Origin: Clostridiales bacterium
GTDB lineage: Bacteria; Bacillota; Clostridia; Oscillospirales; Oscillospiraceae
NCBI GenBank assembly: GCA_902363045.1
Contig: CABIYX010000004.1
Coordinates: 1 to 7,870, forward strand
Length of the DNA stretch: 7,870 nt
Direction: 5' to 3'
Below are positions 1-6,645 of the stretch, piece by piece. The notes under the pieces are model-generated. The model made no database searches and had not been told where the DNA came from. It saw only the letters and a list, made by a program, of their open reading frames with translations. The position numbers were made by a program, and so were the translations under genes. Positions within the stretch are counted from its first letter, which is position 1. The number at the start of each line of letters is the position of its first letter.

Positions 1-26
1 CGTCTTTCAGGCGCTGGCCGCACTAT

Positions 27-140
27 GCCCTTTTAGGGCTTGTTCAAGCCACGCGTTTCACGCGTGGTCTTGACTTGCCGAAAAAGTCTTTTCGACAAGC
101 TGTCAAATTTTTGAGCACATGGAAAAAGTGCTCAAAAATT
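27..140. repeat. Run of consecutive hairpins upstream of tcdA
   Basis: Three strong inverted repeats lie almost end to end. At 44-73, arms CCACGCG/CGCGTGG around TTTCA extend outward to about 12 bp with one bulged T. At 74-99, arms of 11 bp with one mismatch surround the loop AGTC. At 106-140, a perfect 13-bp stem (AATTTTTGAGCAC and its complement) has a 9-nt loop. A weaker GCCC/GGGC pair at 27-39 and a GGCTTG-TT-CAAGCC palindrome at 37-50 sit just upstream. None is followed by a clean T-run on the plus strand, so they do not look like simple terminators. The array resembles the one at 1082-1336 in style and shares short words with it (CGAAAAAGT, ACAAGCTG). I infer an intergenic repeat of REP or miniature-element type. 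The stems are certain as sequence; the function is unknown. Confidence 0.6.
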
Positions 141-192
141 GTTTGATTGGACGTAAAAGACAACCCTGACGGTTTTCTTTCACACGATCTTC

Positions 193-223
193 CCCTCCGA
201 AGCCTTTGAATGGAGGGTTTTTT
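193..223 (+). terminator. Terminator-like hairpin before tcdA
   Basis: A 6-bp stem CCCTCC (193-198) / GGAGGG (212-217), with a 13-nt loop, is followed directly by six T residues (218-223). This has the form of a plus-strand intrinsic terminator ending transcription that enters from the left, or of an attenuator in a tcdA leader. Only 39 bp separate it from the tcdA start, and no convincing promoter fits in that gap. The TTGACA at 222-227 overlaps the T-run but has no -10 box at the right distance. The large loop and short stem keep confidence moderate. Confidence 0.4.
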
Positions 224-262
224 GACAGTCTCTTTATCACCCACAGCGAGGAGGAACTCACG

Positions 263-1009
263 ATGTCCGATCCCTTTATCCGCACCCGCCTTCTGGTGGG
301 AGTCGAACCCCTGGAGCGGCTCCGCCGCGCCCGCGTCGCTGTGTTCGGCGTGGGCGGCGTCGGGGGGTACTGCGTTGAGGCCCTGGCGCGGGCAGGCGTG
401 GGCACTTTAGATCTATATGATGACGATACCGTCTCAGAGAGCAATCTGAACCGCCAGCTCGCCGCCCTCCACTCTACCATCGGCCAGCCCAAGGCGGAGG
501 TCATGGCCCAGCGGGTGCGGGACATCAACCCGGACTGTCAGGTGCGGGCCATCCGGATGTTCTACCTTCCGCAGAACGCCGATCAGGTGGATCTGTCCCA
601 ATACGACTATGTGGTGGACTGCATCGACACCGTGTCCGCCAAGCTGGAGCTCGTCACCAGGTGCACTGCTTTACAAGTCAGGATCATCAGCGCGATGGGG
701 TCGGGAAACAAGCTGGACCCCACCGCCTTTGAGGTCTCCGACCTGTCCAGGACCCAGGGCTGTCCCCTGGCCCGGGTGATGCGGAAGGAGCTGCGCCGCC
801 GGGGGATCTCCCATCTGAAGGTGGTCTGGTCCCGGGAGGAGCCACGCACTCCCCTCCGCCCCATGGAGGCGGAGCCGCCCGCCTCTGCCTCAGAGACCCG
901 GCCGGGCTCCACCGCCCGGCGGGACACCCCGGGCTCCATCTCCTTTGTCCCCGCCGCCGCCGGACTAGTGCTGGCCAGCGCGGTGGTCCGGGAGCTGGGT
1001 CAGTTTTGA
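263..1009 (+). CDS. tcdA: tRNA threonylcarbamoyladenosine dehydratase (TcdA, YgdL/CsdL; ThiF/E1-like)
   Basis: This 248-residue ThiF/MoeB-type adenylating enzyme is expected to make cyclic t6A at position 37 of ANN-decoding tRNAs by ATP-dependent dehydration, in the cytosol. The N-terminal Rossmann ATP site is visible as VFGVGGVGGY (residues 27-36), followed by LYDDDTV (51-57) and the family signature NLNRQ (61-65). Further markers are DCID (119-122), MGSGNKLDP (145-153), CPLARVMRKELRRRGI (167-182) and GSISFVP near the end. Length and motif order are normal for the family. I chose ATG 263 because GAGGAGG lies 8 nt before it; the in-frame ATG at 206 would add 19 residues that run through the hairpin at 193-217. 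The gene stands alone on the plus strand, converges on the rnf operon and has its own terminator. MoeB or ThiF is the main alternative, but the mid-section motifs favour TcdA. Confidence 0.93.
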   Translation: MSDPFIRTRLLVGVEPLERLRRARVAVFGVGGVGGYCVEALARAGVGTLDLYDDDTVSESNLNRQLAALHSTIGQPKAEVMAQRVRDINPDCQVRAIRMFYLPQNADQVDLSQYDYVVDCIDTVSAKLELVTRCTALQVRIISAMGSGNKLDPTAFEVSDLSRTQGCPLARVMRKELRRRGISHLKVVWSREEPRTPLRPMEAEPPASASETRPGSTARRDTPGSISFVPAAAGLVLASAVVRELGQF

Positions 1010-1042
1010 CCGCCGGACCACTGGATCAACACAATCTTTTGG

Positions 1043-1070
1043 AACCACTCGCCTGGCGCGAGTGGTTTTC
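1043..1070 (+). terminator. Intrinsic terminator of tcdA
   Basis: A perfect 10-bp stem AACCACTCGC (1043-1052) / GCGAGTGGTT (1058-1067), with a 5-nt loop, is followed by TTCTTC. With the two T residues at the base of the stem the tail reads TTTTCTTC. It starts 33 bp after the tcdA stop, which is the usual position for a rho-independent terminator. Confidence 0.88.
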
Positions 1071-1077
1071 TTCACAC

Positions 1078-1107
1078 AAAAAGGCGGGCGGCAAATGCCG
1101 CCCGCCT
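1078..1107 (-). terminator. Intrinsic terminator facing the rnf operon
   Basis: The perfect 11-bp GC-rich stem AGGCGGGCGGC / GCCGCCCGCCT (1082-1092 and 1097-1107, 4-nt loop) is followed on the minus strand by TTTTTGTG. This is the best minus-strand terminator downstream of rnfB, although it lies 271 bp beyond the stop. It is also the left boundary palindrome of the hairpin array. If it is the real operon end, the rnf mRNA carries a long, heavily folded 3' UTR made of the whole array. Confidence 0.75.
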
Positions 1108-1336
1108 GAGACTTTCGAAAAAGTGGCACAGCCACTTTTTCGAGGAGGATTGCACGAAAGCTTCGTCTCGATTTCTTGCGAAATTGTCGGCGAAGCTTTC
1201 GTGAGAAGTATCATTTCCGAGGTACACGCCCCCGGAAATGATGTATTTCATTTTATTCCGTCGCCTTCGGGCGACGGAACTCCTTGCAGGAGGGCTTTTT
1301 TAACAAGCTGAGGCGGGCGGCATTTGCCGCCCGCCT
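1082..1336. repeat. Hairpin array bounded by two identical 26-bp palindromes
   Basis: The convergent gap between tcdA and rnfB is packed with inverted repeats. In order: the 26-bp palindrome 1082-1107 (11-bp arms, loop AAAT); 1115-1143, a perfect 13-bp stem with loop ACA; 1153-1203, a 13-bp outer stem CACGAAAGCTTCG enclosing an inner 7-bp stem (1169-1186, one G-T pair); 1210-1242, a 10-bp stem with a 13-nt loop; 1256-1279, a 10-bp stem capped by a C(TTCG)G tetraloop; 1280-1292, a 5-bp stem followed by GGC and six T; and the palindrome 1311-1336 (same arms, loop ATTT). The second palindrome is the exact reverse complement of the first, so the block has inverted ends. No credible coding frame exists here and no target-site duplication is visible. 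A non-coding MITE/REP-like element is the best guess; stacked terminators are the alternative. Confidence 0.7.
1311..1336 (-). terminator. Possible first terminator after rnfB
   Basis: This 11-bp GC stem, identical in its arms to the one at 1082-1107, begins 41 bp past the rnfB stop, exactly where an operon terminator is expected. On the minus strand, however, it is followed by CAGCTTGTT rather than a T-run. It would be a weak terminator or an RNA-stabilising 3' end, with read-through to the better site at 1078-1107. Confidence 0.45.
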
Positions 1337-1377
1337 CTCTGCTCCCTCCCGCCGGAGCGGGCCGAAGCGCAGCTGGG

Positions 1378-2178
1378 TCACATATCGGCCGGAACGTGGA
1401 TGACGCCCACAGGGCACTCCTTCACACACAGCTGACAGCCCACGCACTTGGACTGGTCGATGTAGGCCACATTGTTCTCCACGGTGATGGCCTCCTTGGG
1501 GCAGGCCTTGGCGCACTTCATGCAGCCAATGCAGCCCGCGGTGCAGGCCTTCCGGGTCAGCGCACCCTTGTCCTTGTTCTGACACAGGACCACAGGCTTG
1601 CGCTTGTGCTCAGGGATGATGGAGATCACACTGTTGGGGCAGACTGCGGCGCAGGCGCCGCAGCCGGTGCACTTCTCCCGGTCCACCTTGGCGATGCCGT
1701 CCACGATGTGGATGGCGTCGAAGGCGCAGGCCCGGGTGCAGTCGCCGTAGCCCAGGCAGCCGAACTTGCACAGTCCGTCGCCGCCGTACAGGCCCTTGAC
1801 CGCCTGGCAGCTATGGATGCCATCAAACTCATAGCGCTTGGAGGTCTTGTCACAGGTGCCGGAGCAGGTCACAACGGCCTTCATGGGCTCGGAGGCAGTG
1901 GCCTCCACACCCATGATCTCCGCGATGGCGGCCACAGACTTCGCGCCGCCGGGGGTGCACTTGTTGATGGCGTTCCCGTCCTCAACGATGCTCTTGGCAT
2001 AGTCGGCACAGCCGGCACAGCCGCAGGCGCCGCAGTTGGCGCCGGCCAGGACGCCGGTGATCTTTTCCACCCGCTCATCCACCGGAACATACATGAAGAT
2101 GGAGGCGGCCACCAGAATCACAGCGCCGATCAGACCAATGACGGTCACCAGAATGATGGCCATTAAAATCGGATTCAT
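1378..2178 (-). CDS. rnfB: Rnf complex subunit B, ferredoxin-oxidising iron-sulfur protein
   Basis: RnfB is the electron entry subunit of the ferredoxin:NAD+ oxidoreductase, anchored in the membrane with its cluster domains in the cytoplasm. The 266 residues begin with one membrane helix (about 5-29). The RnfB-type Fe-S domain follows with C49, C52, C54, C57 and C74. A Cys-rich middle contains C105, C109 and C124, then C137-X3-C141-X5-C147-X3-C151. Ferredoxin-like motifs follow at C170/173/176/180, C216/219/222/226 and C245/248/251/255. The protein is longer and more Cys-rich than the roughly 190-residue proteobacterial form, as is common in Clostridia. The start ATG lies 20 bp after the rnfA stop and is preceded by GAGGAGGGGGAG. 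It is the last gene of the operon, the usual place for rnfB in clostridial rnfCDGEAB clusters. Confidence 0.95.
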   Translation of the reverse strand: MNPILMAIILVTVIGLIGAVILVAASIFMYVPVDERVEKITGVLAGANCGACGCAGCADYAKSIVEDGNAINKCTPGGAKSVAAIAEIMGVEATASEPMKAVVTCSGTCDKTSKRYEFDGIHSCQAVKGLYGGDGLCKFGCLGYGDCTRACAFDAIHIVDGIAKVDREKCTGCGACAAVCPNSVISIIPEHKRKPVVLCQNKDKGALTRKACTAGCIGCMKCAKACPKEAITVENNVAYIDQSKCVGCQLCVKECPVGVIHVPADM

Positions 2179-2198
2179 TTTCTTCTCCCCCTCCTCTA

Positions 2199-2816
2199 TT
2201 ACACGTGGAAGATCGACTCGATGATCCCGCCGAAGCCCATGAAGGACAGGGAGGTCACCGCGGCGGACACCAGGGTGATGGGCAGGCCCTCAAAGCACTT
2301 GGGGGTCACGGCCTCCTCCACCTTGCGGCGGACGCCGGAGAACAGCACCATGGCGACCAGGAAGCCGATGCCGGCGCCGGCGGCGCAGACGATGCTCTCC
2401 ATGAAGTTGTAGCCGTTGTCGATGTTCAGGATGGTCACGCCCAGGATGGTGCAGTTGGTGGTGATCAGAGGAAGGTACACGCCCAGGGACTTGTACAGGG
2501 CGGGGATGAACTTCTTCAGGATGTTCTCCAGCAGCTGGACCAGGATGGCGATGATCAGGATAAAGACGATGGTCTGGAGGTAGCCCAGATCCCTGGCGGT
2601 TCCTTCAGAACCAGGAGGAGTCAGCAGGAACATCTGGATGGGCCAGGTGGCGGCGGTGGCCAGCACCATGACGAAGGTAACGGCCAGGGACATGCCAACG
2701 GCGCTGTCCAGCTTTTTGGACACGCCCAGGAAGGGGCAGATGCCCAGGAACTTCACCAGAACATAGTTATCCACCAGGATCATGGTGAAGAAAATGGATG
2801 CAAGCTGCACTGCCAT
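2199..2816 (-). CDS. rnfA: Rnf complex subunit A, integral membrane protein
   Basis: RnfA is one of two homologous polytopic subunits (with RnfE) that form the ion-translocating membrane core. The 205-residue sequence is almost entirely hydrophobic, with about six membrane spans. It carries the two family-defining half-membrane motifs, LGICPFLG (C27) and TTNCTILG (C122). In structures of Rnf and the related Na+-NQR (NqrD/E), the equivalent cysteines bind an iron-sulfur centre inside the membrane. VYLPLITTNC parallels VYLPLIVVNC in RnfE, reflecting their common origin. Its ATG overlaps the rnfE TAA by one base (TAATG), with AAGGAGG 9 nt upstream, so translation is probably coupled. Length is normal for the family. 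Confidence 0.95.
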   Translation of the reverse strand: MAVQLASIFFTMILVDNYVLVKFLGICPFLGVSKKLDSAVGMSLAVTFVMVLATAATWPIQMFLLTPPGSEGTARDLGYLQTIVFILIIAILVQLLENILKKFIPALYKSLGVYLPLITTNCTILGVTILNIDNGYNFMESIVCAAGAGIGFLVAMVLFSGVRRKVEEAVTPKCFEGLPITLVSAAVTSLSFMGFGGIIESIFHV

Positions 2817-3511
2817 TACACGTTCCCTCCTTCCACAGCCTCAGCGGGCGCGGCGGCCTTCGCCTTCTTGGGGCGGGTGGTCAGCCAGGTGGCCGCAGCC
2901 ATCATCACGCCGAACACGAAGAAGCCGCCGGGGGCGCTGGTCATAATGGTGAAGGGATCGATGGACTCAGGCAGGACCTGGATCACGAAGTCCTTGCCCA
3001 GGGCGGGGATCAGCTCGCCCAGGCCGGCCATCCAGGTGCCGGAGCCCAGGATCTCACGGATGGTGCCCATGATGGTCAGGGTGATGGTAAATCCGATGCC
3101 CATGCCGATGCCGTCCAGAGCGGAATCCACGATGCCGTTCTTGGAGGCAAACATCTCCGCACGGCCCAGGATGATGCAGTTGACCACGATCAGGGGCAGG
3201 TACACACCCAGGGACGCGTCCAGAGCGGGCACAAATGCCTTGACCAGCATCTGCACCACAGACACGAAGCCGGCGATGACCGTGATGTAACAGGGGATAC
3301 GCACCTGATCGGGAATGACCTTTCTCAGGGCGGAGATGACCACGTTGGAGCACAGCAGCACAAAGGTGGCCGCCAGGCCCATACCAATGCCGTTGGACGC
3401 CATGGTAGAGGTGGCCAGGGTGGGGCAGGTTCCCAGAACCAGCCGCAGAACAGGGTTTTCATTCAGAAAACCGTTGGTTAGGATCTTCAGCTTGCTATTC
3501 TTACTACTCAT
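2816..3511 (-). CDS. rnfE: Rnf complex subunit E, integral membrane protein
   Basis: RnfE pairs with RnfA in the membrane core of the complex. The 231 residues contain the same motif pair, LGTCPTLA (C29) and VVNCIILGRAE (C112-E119), and about six hydrophobic spans. These are the residues expected to hold the shared intramembrane iron-sulfur centre. The C-terminal tail from about residue 213 is rich in Ala, Lys and Glu (RPKKAKAAAPAE) and looks cytoplasmic and variable. The gene starts 16 bp after the rnfG stop. Its ribosome binding site (AAGGCGGTGA) is less canonical than those of its neighbours and abuts the rnfG stop codon, so coupling to rnfG translation is plausible. RnfA is the obvious confusion, but length and the GRAE extension after the second motif identify RnfE. 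Confidence 0.94.
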   Translation of the reverse strand: MSSKNSKLKILTNGFLNENPVLRLVLGTCPTLATSTMASNGIGMGLAATFVLLCSNVVISALRKVIPDQVRIPCYITVIAGFVSVVQMLVKAFVPALDASLGVYLPLIVVNCIILGRAEMFASKNGIVDSALDGIGMGIGFTITLTIMGTIREILGSGTWMAGLGELIPALGKDFVIQVLPESIDPFTIMTSAPGGFFVFGVMMAAATWLTTRPKKAKAAAPAEAVEGGNV

Positions 3512-3527
3512 CTTGACTCACCGCCTT

Positions 3528-4061
3528 TCAAGGAAGCTGGTTATAGGCGTCGATGGCGGAGTTGACCGCGCTGAGCACCGCCTTACTGGAGATGGTGGCG
3601 CCGCTATAGGCGTTCACGTCCTGATTCAGGACCAGCGCCTTCTCCGCGGACACACCGGCGTAATTCGCCCAGTACTCCTCGTTGGAGACCACGTTGCTGC
3701 CGATACCCTTGGTCTCAGCCTGCTCCGTGACCTTGATCTGCTTGATGGCGTCATCGGGGCCGAAGGCCACCATGACCACCACGTCGCCGCCGTAGCCCTT
3801 GCCGGAGGCGGTGATGACCGCGCCGGCGCCGTTGTCGGCGGTATAGATGCCGGAGACATTCTCCACCGCAATGTCCTTCACCTCAGTGAAGCTGTCCGCC
3901 TCAGGAAGAAGCTCAGTGCGGGCGGCGGTCTCAGCCGCCTCGATGGCCGCTGTGATGATGGGGCCGGTCACGCTGTTGGTAGCAGCCAGCGCGCCCGTCA
4001 CGACCACACAGATCACGCCCAGGACCACAATAGGCTTAAAGATGCGATTCCAGTTGTTCAT
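3528..4061 (-). CDS. rnfG: Rnf complex subunit G, covalent FMN-binding protein
   Basis: RnfG is a single-span membrane protein whose extracytoplasmic domain carries an FMN attached by a phosphoester bond to Thr. The 177 residues show an N-terminal membrane helix (about 11-29), the FMN-domain marker ETKGIGSNV (116-124) and the flavinylation motif SGAT (153-156, with T156 the expected FMN-Thr). It is slightly short for the family, but both the anchor and the FMN domain are complete, so I do not read it as truncated. The ATG overlaps the rnfD TGA in an ATGA of 4 bases, with AAGGAGG 10 nt upstream. FMN attachment needs an ApbE-type flavin transferase, which is not encoded in this window. Confidence 0.94.
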   Translation of the reverse strand: MNNWNRIFKPIVVLGVICVVVTGALAATNSVTGPIITAAIEAAETAARTELLPEADSFTEVKDIAVENVSGIYTADNGAGAVITASGKGYGGDVVVMVAFGPDDAIKQIKVTEQAETKGIGSNVVSNEEYWANYAGVSAEKALVLNQDVNAYSGATISSKAVLSAVNSAIDAYNQLP

Positions 4062-4987
4062 TTCGCGGCGCCCTCCTTCTTCTTCGTCTTAGCGATGCCC
4101 AGACGGTCCTGACGGGTCAGGATCTCAATGTAGGGAACCAGCAGGTTCATCAGCAGGATGGCGAAGGAGACGCCCTCGTTCATCGTGCCCAGGAACCGAA
4201 TGGCGCAGGTGATGACGCCCAGACCCAGGCCAAAGACAATCTTGCCCTTGGTGGTGGTGGGAGAGGTCACATAGTCAGTGGCCATAAAGAAGGCGCCCAG
4301 CATCAGGCCGCCGGAGAGCAGCTGATAGATGGGGTCCCGGCCGGAGACCAGGGAGAGCACCGCCACAGTGGCCAGATAAGTGACCGGGATGGTGGGGCTG
4401 ATGACCTTGGTGGCGATCAGGTACAATCCTCCCACCAGCAGGGTCAGCGCGCAGGTCTCGCCCAGGACGCCGCCGTGGTTGCCCAGCAGCAGGGTCACAT
4501 AGTCGATGCCCTCAGCGGAGGCCAGCGGAGTGGCGGTGGAGGTGGCGTCCGCCGGGAAGCCGTAAGTGGACATCCGGCTGGCAAAGCCCATGGCCAGGGC
4601 GATGCGGCCCACGATGGCGGGGTTGGCAAAGTTATAGCCCAGGCCGCCGAAGAGCTGCTTGACGATCACGATGGCGATGAAGGCGCCCACGACGGCCATC
4701 CACCAGGGCAGAGTAGCCGGCAGGTTGAAGGCCAGGAGCATTCCGGTGACCACCGCGGAGAAATCGCTGATGGCCACCTCGCGGCCCACCAGCTTGCAGT
4801 ACAGGTACTCGAAGATCACACAGGCCGCCACGGTCACCGCGGTCAGGATCAGGGAGTTGATCCCGAAGATGATGACGGAGGCGATCAGCGTGGGCACCAG
4901 AGCGATGCAGACCCGCTGCATGATCTTCTGGGTGCTGTCCGCGCTGGTAATATGGGGCGCGGCGGTTACGATCAACTTGTTGTCCAT
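4058..4987 (-). CDS. rnfD: Rnf complex subunit D, covalent FMN-binding membrane protein
   Basis: RnfD is a polytopic membrane subunit, homologous to NqrB, bearing a covalently bound FMN near the outer face. Numbered from ATG 4987 it has 309 residues and many hydrophobic spans. Markers are GGLGYNFANPA (about 114-124), the flavinylation site STAT (about 150-153, last Thr expected to bind FMN), MATDYVTSP (about 235-243) and GTMNEGVSFAILLMN (about 267-281). The flavinylation site has Thr where many relatives have Gly (SGAT). Two starts are possible: GTG at 4990 (4-base overlap with rnfC) or ATG at 4987 (1-base overlap, TGATG). I prefer ATG, which has GGAGG 9 nt upstream. A basic tail (KTKKK) follows the last helix. 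Translation is probably coupled to rnfC. Confidence 0.94.
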   Translation of the reverse strand: MDNKLIVTAAPHITSADSTQKIMQRVCIALVPTLIASVIIFGINSLILTAVTVAACVIFEYLYCKLVGREVAISDFSAVVTGMLLAFNLPATLPWWMAVVGAFIAIVIVKQLFGGLGYNFANPAIVGRIALAMGFASRMSTYGFPADATSTATPLASAEGIDYVTLLLGNHGGVLGETCALTLLVGGLYLIATKVISPTIPVTYLATVAVLSLVSGRDPIYQLLSGGLMLGAFFMATDYVTSPTTTKGKIVFGLGLGVITCAIRFLGTMNEGVSFAILLMNLLVPYIEILTRQDRLGIAKTKKKEGAAK

Positions 4988-6297
4988 CACTTCTTACCTC
5001 CATTCTTCATCATGATCTTCGCCAGGGCGATGGAGGGGGCCAGAGGCCGCTTGGCGGGGCAGACAAAGGAGCAGGTACCGCAGCTCATGCACAGGTCGGC
5101 GTTCAGCTCCTGGAGCAGCTCCACGTTGCCGTTTTCGTACGCCTTCACGATGTCCTTGGCCGCCAGGCCCAGGGGGCAGGCGTTGACGCACCGGCCGCAG
5201 TGGATGCAGTTGGTCTTTTTCGGCAGGCGGGCCAGCTTCTCAGAGAAGGCCAGAACCGCGTTGTTGTTCTTCAGGATGGGCTGGGACAGGTCGGCCACAC
5301 AGGTACCCATCATGGGGCCGCCGTACAGCACCTTGCCCGGCTGGGCGGTCAGGCCGCCGCAGAAGTCCAGCAGCTCCTGGATGGGGGTGCCGATCAGCAC
5401 CTCCACGTTCTTGGGCTCCTTAACGATGTCCCCGTCCACCGTCAGGCGCTTGGTGGTCAGAGGCATACCGGTCTCCAGATACTTGGAGACGAAGGCCACG
5501 GAGGTGACATTCATCACGATCACGCCCACGTCGGAGGGCAGGCCGGGGAACGGGACCTCGCGGCCGGTGCAGTTCTCGATCAGTACCTTCTCAGCGCCCT
5601 GGGGGTAGCGGCAGGGCAGTTCCTTGACCTCGATGCCGGGCGCGTCGATGGCGGCCTTCATCTTGGCAATGGCCTCGGGCTTGTTGCCCTCGATGCCGAT
5701 GATGCACTTGGGAATATTCAGATACTTCATCACGGCCTTGATACCGCCCAGCACATGGTGGGTGTCCTCAAGGAAGCAGCGGTTATCCGAGGTGATATAG
5801 GGCTCACACTCGGCGCCGTTGATGAGCAGTGTGTCGATCTCGTCCAGGTTCTTGGGGGACAGCTTCACCGCCGTGGGGAAGCCGGCGCCGCCCAGGCCCA
5901 CCAAGCCGCTGGCCCGGATGGCGTCCACAAAGGACTTGTAATCCGTCACCTCAGGGGGGGCGATGGCGGGGTCCACCTTCTGCTCGCCGTCGGGTACGAT
6001 GACCACAGCGGTCTGGGTCGCGCCGTTGGGGGCGGTGATGGTGGTGATCTCAGAGACCGTGCCGGAGACGCCGGAGTGGATGTCGGAGGACACAAAGCCC
6101 CCGGACTTTCCGACGATGGTGCCTACGTACACCTGATCGCCCTTGGCCACAGCCGGAGACGCCGGAGCGCCGATGTGCTGGCCCATGGACAGGACGATCT
6201 TGGACGGAAGCGGCATCGCGACCGTCTCAAGGTTGGAAGTTCTCTTCTCGTGAGGAACTCCCGCGCCTTGCGCAGAGCGTTTGAGAAATTTACTCAT
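4987..6297 (-). CDS. rnfC: Rnf complex subunit C, NADH/FMN- and 4Fe-4S-binding protein
   Basis: RnfC is the peripheral cytoplasmic subunit that reduces NAD+, related to the NuoF subunit of complex I. The 436 residues show the Gly-rich nucleotide/FMN segment GLGGAGFPT (134-142) and INGAECEPY (159-167). A SLBB-like region comes in the middle, then two classical 4Fe-4S motifs: C364/367/370 with C374-P, and C403/406/409 with C413-P. The length matches clostridial RnfC. The frame stays open upstream to 6399, but ATG 6297 is the best start. It has GGGAGG 11 nt upstream, and the encoded N-terminus (MSKFLKR, then HEKRTS) fits the family, whereas the extra 34 codons do not. It is the first gene of the operon and follows a long leader. 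Confidence 0.95.
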   Translation of the reverse strand: MSKFLKRSAQGAGVPHEKRTSNLETVAMPLPSKIVLSMGQHIGAPASPAVAKGDQVYVGTIVGKSGGFVSSDIHSGVSGTVSEITTITAPNGATQTAVVIVPDGEQKVDPAIAPPEVTDYKSFVDAIRASGLVGLGGAGFPTAVKLSPKNLDEIDTLLINGAECEPYITSDNRCFLEDTHHVLGGIKAVMKYLNIPKCIIGIEGNKPEAIAKMKAAIDAPGIEVKELPCRYPQGAEKVLIENCTGREVPFPGLPSDVGVIVMNVTSVAFVSKYLETGMPLTTKRLTVDGDIVKEPKNVEVLIGTPIQELLDFCGGLTAQPGKVLYGGPMMGTCVADLSQPILKNNNAVLAFSEKLARLPKKTNCIHCGRCVNACPLGLAAKDIVKAYENGNVELLQELNADLCMSCGTCSFVCPAKRPLAPSIALAKIMMKNGGKK

Positions 6298-6605
6298 TCG
6301 GATTTCAACCTCCCTATACTGCAATCGCTGGGAAAATAGTCGCATTTTTTCTGCCGGCGCTCTGACGCCCGCGGAGCACAGCTGGAGCATCCTCGGCATT
6401 CCCCGCCCGGATCCTTCAGCTGCATCCCGGGACTCCCGTTCCCGGCTCTCTCTCAGCCCTCCCTAACCTTGACGTTCAAAGGTGATTTTTTTGCCCGCGC
6501 GGTGCCTGCACGACACGACAAATCCCGCCGCCCCCCTTTTTGAGCCTGAACAAAAAGCAGGGACGCCGGTCCACACGCAGGGGCGGCACGGCCAAGGGCC
6601 TCGGA

Positions 6606-6622
6606 GACAGGCACAGCCTGTC
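6606..6622. repeat. Short perfect hairpin in the rnf leader
   Basis: A 7-bp inverted repeat, GACAGGC / GCCTGTC, encloses a 3-nt loop (ACA on the plus strand, TGT on the minus strand). It has no T-tail in either direction, so it is not a terminator. It is part of the structured leader upstream of rnfC. Confidence 0.5.
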
Positions 6623-6645
6623 CCCTTCCCCGGCACGAAGCCGCC

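Noticed and set aside
222..227. Perfect TTGACA -35 box upstream of tcdA
   Set aside because: There is no -10-like hexamer 16-18 bp downstream, and the site overlaps the T-run of the hairpin at 193-217. It lies too close to the tcdA start to be useful.
1006..1311. Plus-strand 101-codon frame over the tcdA-rnfB gap
   Set aside because: It begins with TTG overlapping the tcdA stop and runs through the tcdA terminator and several perfect hairpins, so its sequence is dictated by the inverted repeats.
1082..1336. CRISPR array
   Set aside because: The repeats here are different inverted repeats, not regularly spaced direct copies with unique spacers, and no cas genes are present.
2205..3290. Long plus-strand frames opposite the rnf genes (here and at 4475-5608 and 5200-6339)
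   Set aside because: They are antisense shadows of highly biased GC-rich codons in rnfA, rnfE, rnfD and rnfC. Their products are His/Gly/Asp-rich and lack domains.
6298..6399. 34-codon upstream extension of rnfC
   Set aside because: The frame is open, but the ribosome binding site is in front of ATG 6297 and the extra residues are unlike RnfC N-termini.
6498..6506. T-box core-like sequence GGCACCGCG on the minus strand of the rnf leader
   Set aside because: It matches the core GGNACCGCG, but the preceding AGGGT is absent. No specifier-loop stem or downstream terminator/antiterminator pair is visible, and an Rnf operon is not a typical tRNA-responsive target. Probably chance in GC-rich sequence.
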